DNA of 36,459 bases from Lachnospiraceae bacterium. Its GTDB lineage: Bacteria > Bacillota > Clostridia > Lachnospirales > Lachnospiraceae. A model generated the notes under the pieces. That model made no database searches, had not been told where the DNA came from, and saw nothing but the letters and a program-made list of their open reading frames with translations. The position numbers and the translations under genes were made by a program. The stretch spans positions 1 to 36,459 of the forward strand of contig SVEE01000015.1 in the NCBI GenBank assembly GCA_015057525.1, in the 5' to 3' direction. Numbering within the stretch: the first letter of the stretch is position 1; each line of letters opens with the position of its first letter. Below, in pieces: positions 15,929 through 26,400 of this stretch.

Positions 15929-18502
15929 ATGGACGCAGAAAGATTTACAAGAAAGTCAATTGAAGTAATAGAGAATTGTGAGAAGCTTGCCTATGAATAT
16001 AATAATCAGGAGATAGATCAGGAGCATTTGCTCTATAGTCTTATAACAGTAGATGAAAGTCTTATTGCAAAGCTTCTTGCTAATATGGAGATTAATGTGG
16101 ATAGTTTTGCTAAGGAAGCAGAGAAGCTTGTGGCATATAGACCGAAGGTGTCAGGTGGAAAGTTATTTACAAGTCCTGATTTTTCTAAGGCGCTTATACA
16201 GGCTGAGAAAGAATCTAAACAGATGGGAGATAATTATGTCTCTGTTGAGCATATGTTTTTGGGTATTCTTGAGAAGATGAATAAGGCTGTTAAGGGGCTT
16301 ATTATGGGATATGGTATTACCCGTAATAGATTTCTTGAGGTTCTTGCTGGAGTGAGAGGTACAAGAAAAATCGAAAGCGATAATCCGGAAGCTACTTATG
16401 ATACTCTTAGTAAATATGGATATAATTTGGTAGAGCGTGCCAGAGAGCAAAAACTTGACCCGGTTATAGGAAGAGATAATGAGATAAGAAATATAATCAG
16501 AATATTGTCACGTAAAACTAAAAATAATCCGGTTTTAATCGGAGAACCTGGTGTGGGTAAAACAGCAGCTATTGAAGGCTTGGCTCAGAGAATTGTAAGA
16601 GGAGATGTACCAGATTCGCTTAAGGATAAGGAAATATTCGCTCTTGATATGGGCTCTATGCTTGCAGGTGCCAAATACAGAGGAGAATTTGAAGAACGTC
16701 TTAAGGCAGTTTTAGATGAAGTTAAAGAATCTGATGGTCAGATAATCCTTTTTATAGATGAACTCCACACTATTGTTGGTGCTGGTAAAACTGAAGGTTC
16801 AATGGATGCTGGAAATATGCTTAAGCCATTGCTTGCCAGAGGAGAACTTCACTGTATAGGTGCAACTACTCTTGATGAGTATAGAAAATATATTGAAAAG
16901 GATGCAGCTTTAGAGAGAAGATTCCAACCGGTTTTAGTTAATGAACCAACTGTTGAGGATACTATTTCTATATTAAGAGGTATAAAAAACAGATACGAAG
17001 TATTTCATGGTGTTAAGATAAATGACGGTGCATTAGTAAGTGCGGCTACTTTGTCTAACAGATACATCACAGATAGATTTCTTCCTGATAAGGCTATTGA
17101 CCTTGTGGATGAGGCCTGTGCCATGATTAAGACAGAACTTGATTCTATGCCTGCAGAACTTGATGAGATATCTAGAAAGATAATGCAGATGGAAATCGAG
17201 GAGGCGGCTCTTAAAAATGAGACAGATAATCTTAGTCAGGACCGACTCAAGGTTATCCGCGAGGAGTTAGAGGAATATAGAGAAAAGTCAAAGCAGATGA
17301 AGGCTATTTGGGAAAATGAGAAAGCCGGTGTAGAAAAAATAAGACAGCTGAGAGAAGAGTTGGAAGGTATTAATGATGAGATTCAGATTGCCCAAAGAAC
17401 CTATAACTTGGAGAAGGCTGCCGAGTTACAATATGGAAGATTGCCTCAGCTTAAGAAGGAATTGGAAGAATTAGAGGCGAACTCAGCTAAGGAAAACAGA
17501 AGTCTTGTTCATGAATGTGTAACTGATGAGGAAATTGCTAAAATAATTTCTAAATGGACAGGTATACCTGTGGCTAAGCTTACTGAGAGCGAAAGAAACA
17601 AAACCTTACATCTTGCTGATGAACTTCACGAGAGAGTTATAGGTCAAAATGAGGCTGTGGAATTGGTCAGCGATGCTATAATAAGATCAAAGGCTGGAAT
17701 TAAAGACCCTACAAAACCTATTGGCTCATTCCTGTTCCTTGGACCAACTGGAGTGGGTAAGACAGAGCTTGCCAAGACTTTGGCTGCTGCCTTGTTTGAT
17801 AATGAAGCTAATATGGTCAGAATAGATATGAGTGAATACATGGAGAAGCACAGTGTTGCGAGACTTATTGGAGCTCCTCCTGGATATGTGGGTTATGACG
17901 AGGGTGGTCAGCTTACAGAGGCTGTCAGAAGAAAACCATATTCAGTGGTACTTTTCGATGAAATAGAAAAAGCTCACCCAGATGTATTCAACGTATTGTT
18001 GCAGGTTCTTGATGACGGAAGAATTACTGATTCAAAGGGTAAAACTGTTGATTTCAAGAATACCATATTGATTATGACATCTAATATTGGCTCAGAGTAT
18101 TTACTTGAAGGAATTGATTCTCATGGCGAAATAAAGGCAGAGTGTCAGGATAAGGTTATGGGAACTCTTAGACAGTATTTCCGTCCAGAGTTTTTGAATA
18201 GACTTGATGAAATTATATTGTTTAAGCCTCTTGATAAAACTGCTATAGGAGGAATAGTAGACCTTCTCTTAGAGGATTTGAATGAGAGGATTTCTGACAA
18301 GGAGCTTAAGCTTGTTATTACAGATGAGGCCAAGGACCACATTATAGAAAAGGGCTATGACCCAATATATGGAGCTCGTCCTCTTAAGAGATATCTCCAG
18401 AAAAATGTGGAAACTCTTGTGGCAAGAAGTATCTTAGCAGGTACCCTTAGTACAGGAGATACAATAAAATTAGATATAAAAAATGGTGAATTAGTTGTTT
18501 AG
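15929..18502 (+). CDS. clpB: ATP-dependent disaggregase ClpB
   Basis: An 857-residue AAA+ chaperone that pulls apart protein aggregates with DnaK. ATG 15929 follows AGGAGG by 7 bases; the in-frame ATG at 15899 is upstream of that site and rejected. Order: Clp N domain (1-145), AAA-1 with Walker A GEPGVGKT near 205, a coiled middle domain about 400-520 ([20 protein letters not shown]) that marks ClpB rather than ClpA or ClpC, then AAA-2 with GPTGVGKT near 605 and a C-terminal D2 small domain. The length matches ClpB. No IGL/F tripeptide for ClpP docking is apparent. It is a single-gene unit closed by a terminator. Confidence 0.95.
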   Translation: MDAERFTRKSIEVIENCEKLAYEYNNQEIDQEHLLYSLITVDESLIAKLLANMEINVDSFAKEAEKLVAYRPKVSGGKLFTSPDFSKALIQAEKESKQMGDNYVSVEHMFLGILEKMNKAVKGLIMGYGITRNRFLEVLAGVRGTRKIESDNPEATYDTLSKYGYNLVERAREQKLDPVIGRDNEIRNIIRILSRKTKNNPVLIGEPGVGKTAAIEGLAQRIVRGDVPDSLKDKEIFALDMGSMLAGAKYRGEFEERLKAVLDEVKESDGQIILFIDELHTIVGAGKTEGSMDAGNMLKPLLARGELHCIGATTLDEYRKYIEKDAALERRFQPVLVNEPTVEDTISILRGIKNRYEVFHGVKINDGALVSAATLSNRYITDRFLPDKAIDLVDEACAMIKTELDSMPAELDEISRKIMQMEIEEAALKNETDNLSQDRLKVIREELEEYREKSKQMKAIWENEKAGVEKIRQLREELEGINDEIQIAQRTYNLEKAAELQYGRLPQLKKELEELEANSAKENRSLVHECVTDEEIAKIISKWTGIPVAKLTESERNKTLHLADELHERVIGQNEAVELVSDAIIRSKAGIKDPTKPIGSFLFLGPTGVGKTELAKTLAAALFDNEANMVRIDMSEYMEKHSVARLIGAPPGYVGYDEGGQLTEAVRRKPYSVVLFDEIEKAHPDVFNVLLQVLDDGRITDSKGKTVDFKNTILIMTSNIGSEYLLEGIDSHGEIKAECQDKVMGTLRQYFRPEFLNRLDEIILFKPLDKTAIGGIVDLLLEDLNERISDKELKLVITDEAKDHIIEKGYDPIYGARPLKRYLQKNVETLVARSILAGTLSTGDTIKLDIKNGELVV

Positions 18503-18505
18503 TTC

Positions 18506-18535
18506 AAAAAATGCGCGAGCTACCTCGCGCATTTT
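18506..18535. terminator. Bidirectional terminator between clpB and the GH13 gene
   Basis: ATGCGCGAG and CTCGCGCAT pair perfectly around CTAC, with A and T tracts on the two sides. It lies just after the clpB stop and 33 bases beyond the stop of the minus-strand gene. Confidence 0.9.
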
Positions 18536-18567
18536 CTTTTTATAATTTTTTAGAAGCATGTTAAATT

Positions 18568-19878
18568 CTAGCGTTCCATTTTCCAGAAGGATGCACTGTA
18601 TGGTGGAAGCTCTGAACCACCACCAAAGTCATGGTTGTTACCTGTGATTAAATCTACTGCCATACCACAACCTGCGTCGAAGTGAGCAGTATATGGTTGG
18701 TCACTTGCGTTGATTGCAACAAGAACGCGTTCGTTATCAGTTTTTCTCTCAAATATACACTGATGATTTGTGAGAACTACTGAACGGAAACCACCATAGT
18801 TTAATGCTTCACTATTTTTCTTTGCCTCAGAAAGAGCTGCAATAAAATCTGAAAGCTCATTCCAAATAGGTTCATCATATGAAAGACGAAGAGAAGGGTC
18901 ACCTTCTTCTTTTCTTCCCTCTGCACCCCATTCACTACCATAGTATACGCAAGGGATGCCTGGCATACCGAAAGCTAATGCATATACAAGAGGAAGATGG
19001 TTTTTGTTGGTAAGAATGCTTGCAATTCTAGTTACATCATGGTTATCAACGAAGGATAAAAGATGCTTGCCCTTATATCTTGTCCAGTCCTCCGGACCAA
19101 ACTGCTGTAGAAGACTGTGAATAATCTCAAACATATTCATAGAATTAAAGCTTGAATATATTCCTTTGTAGCACATGTAATTTGTTGAACTGTGGAGCAT
19201 GCTGTCGTTGACAAAAACATTGTAGTCGCCGTGAAGAAGCTCGCCTAATAATAAAAATTCATTTTTAAGTCCGTCGCAATGGCTTCTAAGTCTTCTTAAG
19301 AAATCGTGGTCTAAACAGTATGCTACATCAAGTCGTAAACCATCTATGTCAAATTCTTCGACCCATCCCTTAACACATTGGAATATATGCTGGATTACTT
19401 CCTCGTTTCTAAGATTTAATTTAACAAGGTCGTAGTTACCCTCCCAACCTTCGTACCATAAGCCGTCGTTGTAGTTTGAATTTCCGTCAAAGCTTATGTG
19501 AAACCAATCCTTGTAAGGGCTATCCCATCTTTTTTCAAGGACATCTTGAAACGCCCAAAAGCCTCTTCCTACATGATTAAACACACCATCTAAAACAACC
19601 TTAATTCCTTCCTTGTGAAGGTTGTTGACAACTTCCTTAAAATCCTCGTTTGTGCCTAAACGACAATCGATTTTTGTGTAGTCTCTTGTGTTATAACCGT
19701 GTGTATCTGATTCGAATACTGGCGAAAAATATATTGCGTTAGCTCCCAGTTTTTTTATGTGGGGAATCCAATCATTCACCTTTGATATTCTTGAAGTTAA
19801 CACGCCATCATTTTCAAATGGAGCACCGCAAAATCCCAGTGGATATATTTGGTAAAAAACACTTTCGTAAGCCCACAT
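18568..19878 (-). CDS. GH13 alpha-glucosidase/cyclomaltodextrinase-like enzyme
   Basis: A 436-residue cytoplasmic glycoside hydrolase of family 13. ATG 19878 follows AAAGGAGA; the ATG at 19896 is part of that site. All four conserved regions are present: DGVFNHVG (97-104), LRLDVAYC with nucleophile D184, LLGELLHGD with acid E213, and FVDNHD with D281. The short C-terminal all-beta part begins around 365 and there is no starch-binding domain or signal peptide. Without an N-terminal neopullulanase domain it fits small maltodextrin-cleaving enzymes that hydrolyse imported oligosaccharides. Substrate is inferred. Confidence 0.9.
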   Translation of the reverse strand: MWAYESVFYQIYPLGFCGAPFENDGVLTSRISKVNDWIPHIKKLGANAIYFSPVFESDTHGYNTRDYTKIDCRLGTNEDFKEVVNNLHKEGIKVVLDGVFNHVGRGFWAFQDVLEKRWDSPYKDWFHISFDGNSNYNDGLWYEGWEGNYDLVKLNLRNEEVIQHIFQCVKGWVEEFDIDGLRLDVAYCLDHDFLRRLRSHCDGLKNEFLLLGELLHGDYNVFVNDSMLHSSTNYMCYKGIYSSFNSMNMFEIIHSLLQQFGPEDWTRYKGKHLLSFVDNHDVTRIASILTNKNHLPLVYALAFGMPGIPCVYYGSEWGAEGRKEEGDPSLRLSYDEPIWNELSDFIAALSEAKKNSEALNYGGFRSVVLTNHQCIFERKTDNERVLVAINASDQPYTAHFDAGCGMAVDLITGNNHDFGGGSELPPYSASFWKMER

Positions 19879-19909
19879 GATTTTGTCTCCTTTCATATTA
19901 TATAAATGT

Positions 19910-19977
19910 AATCTGATTTAGTTATGTATTTAAATTCAGATTCGGTTGATTATACCACATTTAGATAATTCAAGCAA
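19910..19977 (-). promoter_or_regulatory. Promoter and inverted repeat before the GH13 gene
   Basis: On the minus strand TTGCTT (19977-19972) and TATAAT (19954-19949), an extended -10 with TGG, are 17 bases apart. Downstream, AATCTGA (19910-19916) and TCAGATT (19936-19942) form an inverted repeat with a 19-base spacer in the 5' untranslated region. This may be an operator for a LacI-type or similar regulator; I do not recognise it. Confidence 0.6.
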
Positions 19978-20017
19978 CAAAACCACAACCTAATGAGTTT
20001 TAAACATTTTGTGAGTG

Positions 20018-20026
20018 TGATATAAT
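20018..20026 (+). promoter_or_regulatory. Extended -10 promoter of the nuclease gene
   Basis: TGATATAAT is an extended -10 about 65 bases before the GTG start of the nuclease. The -35 is poor. The gap back to the divergent GH13 gene is about 200 bases. Confidence 0.5.
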
Positions 20027-20092
20027 ATATTGAAATTAAGCCAAAGAAAGTAAGTTTTAAGTATTTGATTTTTAGAAATGAGGTGGCAAGAA

Positions 20093-21178
20093 GTGTTTAA
20101 ATTTAATAAGAAGATAATGATACTAGTTGCCAGCTTATTTATATGGTGTGTGCTTCTTGTGGGCTGCGACTTAGAGACTGTAACTACAGCACAGGATGTA
20201 GGGAGTGGAGAAATAGTAGCAGAGGTATCTGTGGATACCATGATAAATTCGGATGTTGTGACAACGGAGGATTTAGAAAGTGAAAATTTTAATGTGGAAA
20301 ATCCTTCTCCGGATTATGTTTTTAGTATAGCAGATGTTCCTGAGTATGCTGGGGATGCTTATGTGGAATTGAATGGCAATATGCCACTATTTTCAGATGA
20401 GGAAATAAATACAGACAGCTTTGAATCCTATGAAGAATTAGATGAATTGGGAAGATGTGGTGTTACATTTGCAAATGTTTCTATAGAAATAATGCCAACA
20501 GAGGAACGTGGGGAAATTGGTCAGATAAAACCTAGTGGGTGGCATACTGTAAAATACAATGGCTTGATAGAGGGTAACTACCTATATAATAGATGTCATT
20601 TGATTGGATATCAGCTTTCTGGTGAAAATGATAATGTGAATAATCTGATTACAGGAACAAGACATCTTAATACCGTTGGAATGCTTCCCTTTGAAAATCA
20701 GGTAGCGGAGTATGTGAAAAACACAGGGAACCATGTGCTGTACAGAGTGACACCTATATTTGAGGGAGATAATTTAGTTGCCTCGGGAGTTGTGATGGAG
20801 GCATATTCTGTGGAGGATGAGGGAGAAGGAATATGCTTCAATGTATTTGTGTACAATGTTCAACCAGGAGTTATTATTGATTACGCTACAGGTGATAGCT
20901 GCCTGGATGAAAATTATGTTTCTGATGATTTGCCAGATGATTTTGTTGAGGATGAAATAGATTCTGTAGGTGATGAGACAACAGAAGCTACAACTGAAAT
21001 TTCAGAAGAGACGGAAATTGAATGTGATTATGTGCTGAATAAAAATACAAAAAAATTTCATTATCCTAGTTGTTCCAGTGTGGATGATATGAAAGAAAAG
21101 AATAAAGAATATTTTAAGGGTAGCCGTGAAGAGGTTATTGGGGCAGGCTATGAACCTTGTGGAAGATGTAATCCATAA
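20093..21178 (+). CDS. Lipoprotein DNA/RNA non-specific endonuclease with Cys-rich tail
   Basis: A 361-residue secreted nuclease. GTG 20093 is favoured: AGGTGG lies 6 bases upstream, and the ATG at 20078 overlaps it. The leader MFKFNKKIMILVASLFIWC ends in the lipobox LVGC (C25), so it should be anchored outside the membrane. The core has the Endonuclease_NS_2 pattern (as in streptococcal EndA): NRCHLIGYQLSGEN (catalytic His near 169), NNLITGTRHLN, then GMLPFENQVAEYV and YRVTPIFEGDNLVASG. An acidic linker (DDLPDDFVEDE) leads to a 50-residue C-terminal module with four cysteines, ending CDYVLNKNTKKFHYPSC, then GYEPCGRCNP, a zinc-binding module seen attached to several secreted nucleases. The amidase gene follows. 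Confidence 0.87.
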   Translation: MFKFNKKIMILVASLFIWCVLLVGCDLETVTTAQDVGSGEIVAEVSVDTMINSDVVTTEDLESENFNVENPSPDYVFSIADVPEYAGDAYVELNGNMPLFSDEEINTDSFESYEELDELGRCGVTFANVSIEIMPTEERGEIGQIKPSGWHTVKYNGLIEGNYLYNRCHLIGYQLSGENDNVNNLITGTRHLNTVGMLPFENQVAEYVKNTGNHVLYRVTPIFEGDNLVASGVVMEAYSVEDEGEGICFNVFVYNVQPGVIIDYATGDSCLDENYVSDDLPDDFVEDEIDSVGDETTEATTEISEETEIECDYVLNKNTKKFHYPSCSSVDDMKEKNKEYFKGSREEVIGAGYEPCGRCNP

Positions 21179-21246
21179 TTATAAGTAGGTACATTTTTTT
21201 CTTGTTGGCATACCATATTATAAAGCATAGAATTAAAGGTGCATTT

Positions 21247-22044
21247 ATGGCAACAAAAATTATAATAGATGCTGGTCATGGTGGATATGATAGTGGTGCC
21301 TCATATGAAGGGCGAAGAGAGAAGGATGACGTACTTAGATTGGCACTTGCATTGGGGGATATTTTACGCAGACAAGGTTACGATGTGGAATTTACCAGAA
21401 CAACAGATGTGTATCAGTCCCCAACCCAAAAAGCCAGAATAGGAAATGCCAGTGGTGCAGATTATTTTATTTCCCTTCACAGAAATGCCACAGCAGTCCC
21501 AGGACAATATAACGGAGTTCAAACTTTGGTTTACGACAAAAGTGGAATTAAAAATGATATGGCTGAAAACATAAATAATCAGCTTGAGGATGTAGGATAT
21601 AATAATATAAATGTAGAAGCAAGACCTGATTTGGCAGTGTTGAGGAGAACTACTATGCCAGCTTTGTTGGTAGAGGTAGGTTTTATAGACAGTGATATAG
21701 ATAATGATATATTTGATAGCAGATTTCAACAGACAGCTCAGGCTATAGCAGATGGAATAAATGAAACACTGGATGATGTGGCTACTGCCTTTGCTGAAAA
21801 TAATAATGAGTCAAATAACAATTACGAAAAAGATTATCAGATTCTGGTTGGAATATTTAGAAGCTTTGGCTCAGCATCTTATCAGAAAAGCAGATTAGAG
21901 AATAATGGATTTGATGCAGAAATATTTGTAGAGGACGAATTGTATCAGGTTCGTGTAGGTGAGTATGATACTGTTGAGGAAGCTTTGGTAGTTCAAAAGA
22001 AACTTCAGGCACTTGGATATGCAACTATGATTGTTAGAAAATAA
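21247..22044 (+). CDS. N-acetylmuramoyl-L-alanine amidase with SPOR domain
   Basis: A 265-residue cell wall hydrolase cutting the bond between MurNAc and L-alanine. ATG 21247 follows AAAGGTG; upstream in-frame ATGs have no site. The Amidase_3 domain (1-165) has zinc ligands H11 (DAGHGG), E25 (RREKDD) and H78 (SLHRNA), and catalytic E143 (LLVEVGF). After an Asn-rich linker (ENNNESNNNYEK) comes a SPOR domain (about 197-265, YQILVGIFRSFGSASYQKSRLE), which binds denuded glycan strands. There is no signal peptide, as in the CwlC-type mother-cell lysis amidases of spore formers, so it may be released by lysis or act in the mother cell. Confidence 0.92.
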   Translation: MATKIIIDAGHGGYDSGASYEGRREKDDVLRLALALGDILRRQGYDVEFTRTTDVYQSPTQKARIGNASGADYFISLHRNATAVPGQYNGVQTLVYDKSGIKNDMAENINNQLEDVGYNNINVEARPDLAVLRRTTMPALLVEVGFIDSDIDNDIFDSRFQQTAQAIADGINETLDDVATAFAENNNESNNNYEKDYQILVGIFRSFGSASYQKSRLENNGFDAEIFVEDELYQVRVGEYDTVEEALVVQKKLQALGYATMIVRK

Positions 22045-22082
22045 TTTTCTAAAATGGAAAGATAAATTTTTGAAATATTATA

Positions 22083-22111
22083 TTGACAATGTTATATCGC
22101 TATGTTATTAT
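22083..22111 (+). promoter_or_regulatory. Promoter of the rplJ operon
   Basis: TTGACA (22083-22088) and TATTAT (22106-22111) with 17-base spacing, just before the L10 leader; predicted start near 22118. Confidence 0.75.
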
Positions 22112-22117
22112 GTCTCT

Positions 22118-22240
22118 CGATGAACTGCCGTAGACAGTAGGTGCCGTTATGGCGTAAGGTTAAAACGCCTACCGAGGAAGAATCGTAGAATCTTTGATTT
22201 AACGTATTTTAACTCTTGTGCTACGCACGAGAGTTTTTTT
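22118..22240 (+). ncRNA. Ribosomal L10 leader
   Basis: The segment from about 22124 with AACTGCCGTAGACAGTAGG then GTGCCGTTATGGCGTAAGG and AACGCCTACCGAGG is the conserved Gram-positive L10 leader (Rfam L10_leader). L10 in complex with L12 binds it and stops its own operon. A terminator hairpin (22211-22235, AACTCTTGTGC paired with GCACGAGAGTT, one wobble) with a T run to 22240 ends it, consistent with attenuation. Confidence 0.9.
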
Positions 22241-22290
22241 CTTTCGCGAATCATTTGCAGTTTCATTAATATATAAGGAGGTGCAAGATT

Positions 22291-22779
22291 TTGGCAAAGG
22301 TAGAATTAAAGCAGCCTATAGTTGATGAAATCAAGGAAAACATCAAAGACGCAAAGTCAGTTGTATTAGTTGATTATCGTGGACTTACTGTAGAGCAGGA
22401 TACACAGCTTCGTAAGACTATGAGAGAAGCAGGTATCATCTACAAGGTTTACAAGAACACAATGGTTAAGCTTGCTATCGATGGCACAGAGTTTGATTCA
22501 CTTAAGGATGACCTTGAGGGACCAACAGCAGTTGTTATCTCTAAGACAGACGCTACAGCTCCTGCAAGAGAAGCAGCTAAGTTCTCAAAAACAGCTCCAG
22601 CACTTGAGCTTAAGAGTGGTGTTGTTGAGGGAACTCATTATGATGCAGCAGGTATCAAGACTATCGCGACTATACCTTCAAGAGATGAGCTTATTTCTAA
22701 GTTCCTTGGAAGTATCCAGTCACCTATCGCTAACTTCGCTCGTGTTATTAAGCAGATCGCTGAGAGCAAGGAAGCATAA
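22291..22779 (+). CDS. rplJ: Ribosomal protein L10
   Basis: A 162-residue L10 (uL10) that anchors the L7/L12 stalk to the 23S rRNA GTPase centre. The start is TTG, 7 bases after AAGGAGGTG (22275-22283). The N-terminal domain (KVELKQPIVDEIKENIKDAKSVVLVDYRGLT) and the C-terminal helix that carries L12 dimers (SPIANFARVIKQIAESKEA) are intact. It follows the L10 leader and is 46 bases before rplL. The usual upstream rplK-rplA (L11-L1) operon is not adjacent; an amidase is. Confidence 0.98.
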   Translation: MAKVELKQPIVDEIKENIKDAKSVVLVDYRGLTVEQDTQLRKTMREAGIIYKVYKNTMVKLAIDGTEFDSLKDDLEGPTAVVISKTDATAPAREAAKFSKTAPALELKSGVVEGTHYDAAGIKTIATIPSRDELISKFLGSIQSPIANFARVIKQIAESKEA

Positions 22780-22825
22780 TTATTAAACACATTTACAAAT
22801 TTAGAATTTATGGAGGATTATTAAA

Positions 22826-23194
22826 ATGACAACTCAGGAAATTATTGAAGTTATCAAAGGATTATCAGTTTTAGAGTTAAACGATTTAGTTAAGGCATGT
22901 GAGGAAGAGTTCGGTGTATCTGCAGCAGCAGGTGTTGTAGTTGCAGCAGCAGCTGGAGATGCAGCTGGCGCAGCTGAGGAGAAGGATTCATTCGACGTTG
23001 AGCTTACAGAAGTAGGCGCTGAGAAGGTTAAGGTTATCAAGGTTGTTCGTGAGGCTACTGGTCTTGGACTTAAGGAAGCTAAGGACGTTGTTGATGGCGC
23101 ACCTAAGGTTATCAAAGAAGGCGCTTCTAAGGATGAGGCTGAGGAAATCAAGAAGAAACTTGAGGAAGTTGGAGCTAAGGTTACTCTTAAGTAA
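22826..23194 (+). CDS. rplL: Ribosomal protein L7/L12
   Basis: A 122-residue acidic L12 stalk protein (bL12) that recruits elongation factors. The N-terminal dimer helix ends with [18 protein letters not shown], then the Ala-rich hinge, and the C-terminal domain contains the conserved [22 protein letters not shown] segment that binds EF-G and EF-Tu. A strong terminator follows, partly separating it from rpoB. Confidence 0.98.
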   Translation: MTTQEIIEVIKGLSVLELNDLVKACEEEFGVSAAAGVVVAAAAGDAAGAAEEKDSFDVELTEVGAEKVKVIKVVREATGLGLKEAKDVVDGAPKVIKEGASKDEAEEIKKKLEEVGAKVTLK

Positions 23195-23212
23195 TTTTAC
23201 TTATAACTATTC

Positions 23213-23242
23213 ACCGGTCTGGTTATGCCAGACCGGTTTTTT
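23213..23242 (+). terminator. Terminator/attenuator after rplL
   Basis: ACCGGTCTGG (23213-23222) and CCAGACCGGT (23228-23237) pair perfectly around TTATG, followed by a T run. In bacteria this rplL-rpoB hairpin typically lets only part of transcription pass. Confidence 0.9.
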
Positions 23243-23303
23243 CTATATCATAAGATATTCTATATCATAATTAATTCTTTTCAGAAAAAATTTCCATTTG
23301 TTA

Positions 23304-23369
23304 TTGACATGGATAATCCCGAGTGTTAGAATGGTAAAATGTCATTATTATGGACATGTGTGCCATAAT
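23304..23369 (+). promoter_or_regulatory. rpoB promoter and leader hairpin
   Basis: TTGACA (23304-23309) and TAGAAT (23327-23332) are 17 bases apart. Past the predicted start, ATTATGG (23347-23353) and CCATAAT (23363-23369) form a hairpin in the rpoB leader. Upstream, TTCTATATCATAA occurs twice (23241-23253 and 23258-23270), role unknown. Confidence 0.65.
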
Positions 23370-23418
23370 TTCAGATAGATATGAAAAAACCAAATAAATT
23401 CAAGGGGTGAATGCGTCG

Positions 23419-26400
23419 ATGAAAAAGTACAGAATGCGTCCTGTTAATTCGGGAAGAGGAATGCGAATGAGTTTTTCAACTGAAAAAGAAGTTTTGGATA
23501 TGCCAAATCTTATTGAAGTTCAAAAAGACTCATATCAGTGGTTCCTGGACGAAGGCTTGAAAGAAGTTTTCAAAGATATTTCTCCAGTAACTGATTACAC
23601 AGGACAGTTGAGTTTGGAATTTGTAGATTTCCAGCTTTGTGAGGATGATGTCAAGTATTCAATTGAAGAGTGTAAGGAGAGAGATGCAACATATGCAGCT
23701 CCACTTAAGGTTAATGTACATCTCCGTAACAATGAAACCGGCGAAATCGCACAGCACGACATTTTTATGGGTGACCTCCCTCTTATGACAGAGACAGGTA
23801 CATTTGTAATCAATGGTGCTGAAAGAGTTATAGTAAGCCAGTTAGTTCGTTCTCCTGGTATCTACTATGCAATAGGTCATGACAAGATAGGAAAAACTTT
23901 ATATTCTTCTACAGTTATTCCTAATCGTGGTGCATGGTTAGAGTATGAAACAGACTCAAATGATGTATTTTACGTACGTGTAGATAGAACAAGAAAGGTA
24001 CCTATAACTGTTCTTATTAGAGCACTTGGTATCGGAACTAATCAGGAAATTATAGACCTTTTTGGTCAAGAGCCTAAGATTATGGCAAGTTTAGAGAAGG
24101 ATCCTTCAACTAATTATGAGGGTGGTGTTCTCGAACTCTACAAAAAAATCAGACCAGGTGAGCCTGAGGTTGTTGAGAATGCAGAAAGCTTAATCAACAG
24201 CATGTTTTTTGATGCCAGAAGATATGATCTTGCCAAGGTAGGTAGATATAAATTTAATAAGAAACTTGCTCTCAAGAACAGAATTTCAGGACAGGTTCTT
24301 TCAGAGGATGTTGTGGATCCAAGTACAGGGGAAATCATGTTTGCAGCAGGCACTACTCTTACACGTGAAGATGCTGAAGCAATTCAGGATGCTGCTGTTC
24401 CTTTTGTGTGGGTTCAGTCAGAAGAAAGAAACGTTAAGATTCTTTCTAACATGGTTGTAGATTTGTCTGGATATGTAGGATTTGATCCTAAGGAAATTGG
24501 CATTACAGAAGACGTTTATTACCCAGTTCTTGAGAAACTCCTTGATGAATATGATGACGAAGATGAGTTAAAGGCAGCTATAGTAGCGTCTATTAACGAT
24601 TTAATTCCAAAGCATATAACTAAAGAAGATATACTTGCTTCAATCAACTATAACATGCATTTAGAGTATGGTATTGGTAACTCTGATGATATCGACCACT
24701 TAGGTAACAGACGTATCAGAGCTGTAGGTGAGTTACTTCAGAATCAGTATAGAATTGGTTTGTCAAGACTTGAGAGAGTTGTTCGTGAAAGAATGACAAC
24801 TCAGGATATTGACAGCATTACCCCTCAGTCACTTATAAATATTAAACCTGTTACAGCTGCTGTTAAGGAGTTCTTCGGAAGCTCACAGTTGTCACAGTTT
24901 ATGGATCAGAACAACCCACTTTCAGAGCTTACTCATAAGAGACGTTTATCAGCTCTTGGTCCAGGTGGTTTGTCAAGAGACCGTGCCGGATTCGAGGTTC
25001 GAGATGTTCACTATACACATTATGGTAGAATGTGTCCTATCGAGACTCCTGAAGGTCCAAACATCGGTCTTATCAACTCCCTTGCAACATATGCAAGAAT
25101 TAACGAGTATGGTTTCGTTGAGGCTCCATACAGAAAGCTCGATAAGAGTGATGCAAACAATCCAGTAGTTACAGATGAGGTTGTATACCTTACTGCAGAC
25201 GAAGAAGATAATTATATTGTAGCACAGGCTAACGAGCCACTTGATGCAGAGGGCCATTTCATTAAGAATAATGTATCTGGTCGTTTCAAAGAGGAGACTT
25301 CTGAGTTCCCTAAGGCATCAGTAGACTTAATGGACGTATCACCTAAGATGGTATTCTCTGTTGCTACTTCAATGATTCCTTTCCTTGAGAACGACGATGC
25401 TAACCGTGCCCTCATGGGTTCCAACATGCAGCGTCAGGCAGTTCCACTTCTTAAGACAGAGGCACCAGTTGTTGGTACTGGTATGGAAGCTAAGGCAGCT
25501 GTTGACTCAGGAGTATGTATTGTTGCTAAGCGTGATGGTGTTGTTGAGATTTCATCAAGCGAAAAGATTGTTGTTAAGTGTGACGATGGTACAAAGGATG
25601 AGTATCATGTAATTAAGTTCGCTAGAAGCAACCAGGGTAACTGTATGAATCAGAGACCTGTTGTTAAGCGTGGAGATAAAGTAACTAAGGGAATGGTTAT
25701 CGCTGACGGTGCATCTACTGCAGGTGGCGAAATTGCTCTTGGTAAGAACCCTCTCATCGGTTTCATGACTTGGGAAGGTTACAACTACGAGGATGCGGTA
25801 CTCCTTAGTGAAAGATTAGTACAGGAAGATGTTTATACATCTGTTCATATTGAAGAGTACGAGGTAGAAGCTAGAGATACTAAGCTTGGTCAGGAAGAAA
25901 TTACAAGAGACCTTGCTGGTCTTGCTCCCGAGGCATTAAAGGATCTTGATGAGAATGGTATCATCAGAATCGGTGCTGAGGTTCGTGCTGGAGATATTCT
26001 TGTTGGTAAGGTTACTCCTAAGGGAGAAACTGAGCTCACTGCAGAAGAGAGACTCTTAAGAGCTATCTTCGGTGAGAAGGCAAGAGAGGTTAGAGATACA
26101 TCACTTCGTGTACCACACGGTGCATTTGGTGTAATCATGGATACAAAGGTATTTACTAGAGAGAATGGCGATGAGCTTCCTCCTGGAGTAAATAAGACAG
26201 TTAGAGTATATATTGCTCAGAAGAGAAAGATATCTGTTGGTGATAAGATGGCTGGACGTCACGGTAACAAGGGTGTTATCTCACGTATCCTTCCAGTTGA
26301 GGATATGCCATTCCTTCCAAATGGTAGACCACTTGATATCGTTCTTAACCCACTTGGTGTACCATCCCGTATGAACATCGGACAGGTACTTGAGGTTCAC

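Noticed and set aside
22834-23151. Minus-strand 105-codon Ser/Ala-rich frame over rplL
   Set aside because: It is the antisense of the Ala-rich rplL sequence; no ribosome site or family match.
23407-23418. GTG as the rpoB start
   Set aside because: This codon overlaps the AAGGGGTG ribosome site; ATG 23419 has proper spacing and matches the known beta N terminus.
24877-24972. Rifampicin-resistance changes in rpoB
   Set aside because: The positions matching D516, H526 and S531 of E. coli are wild type.
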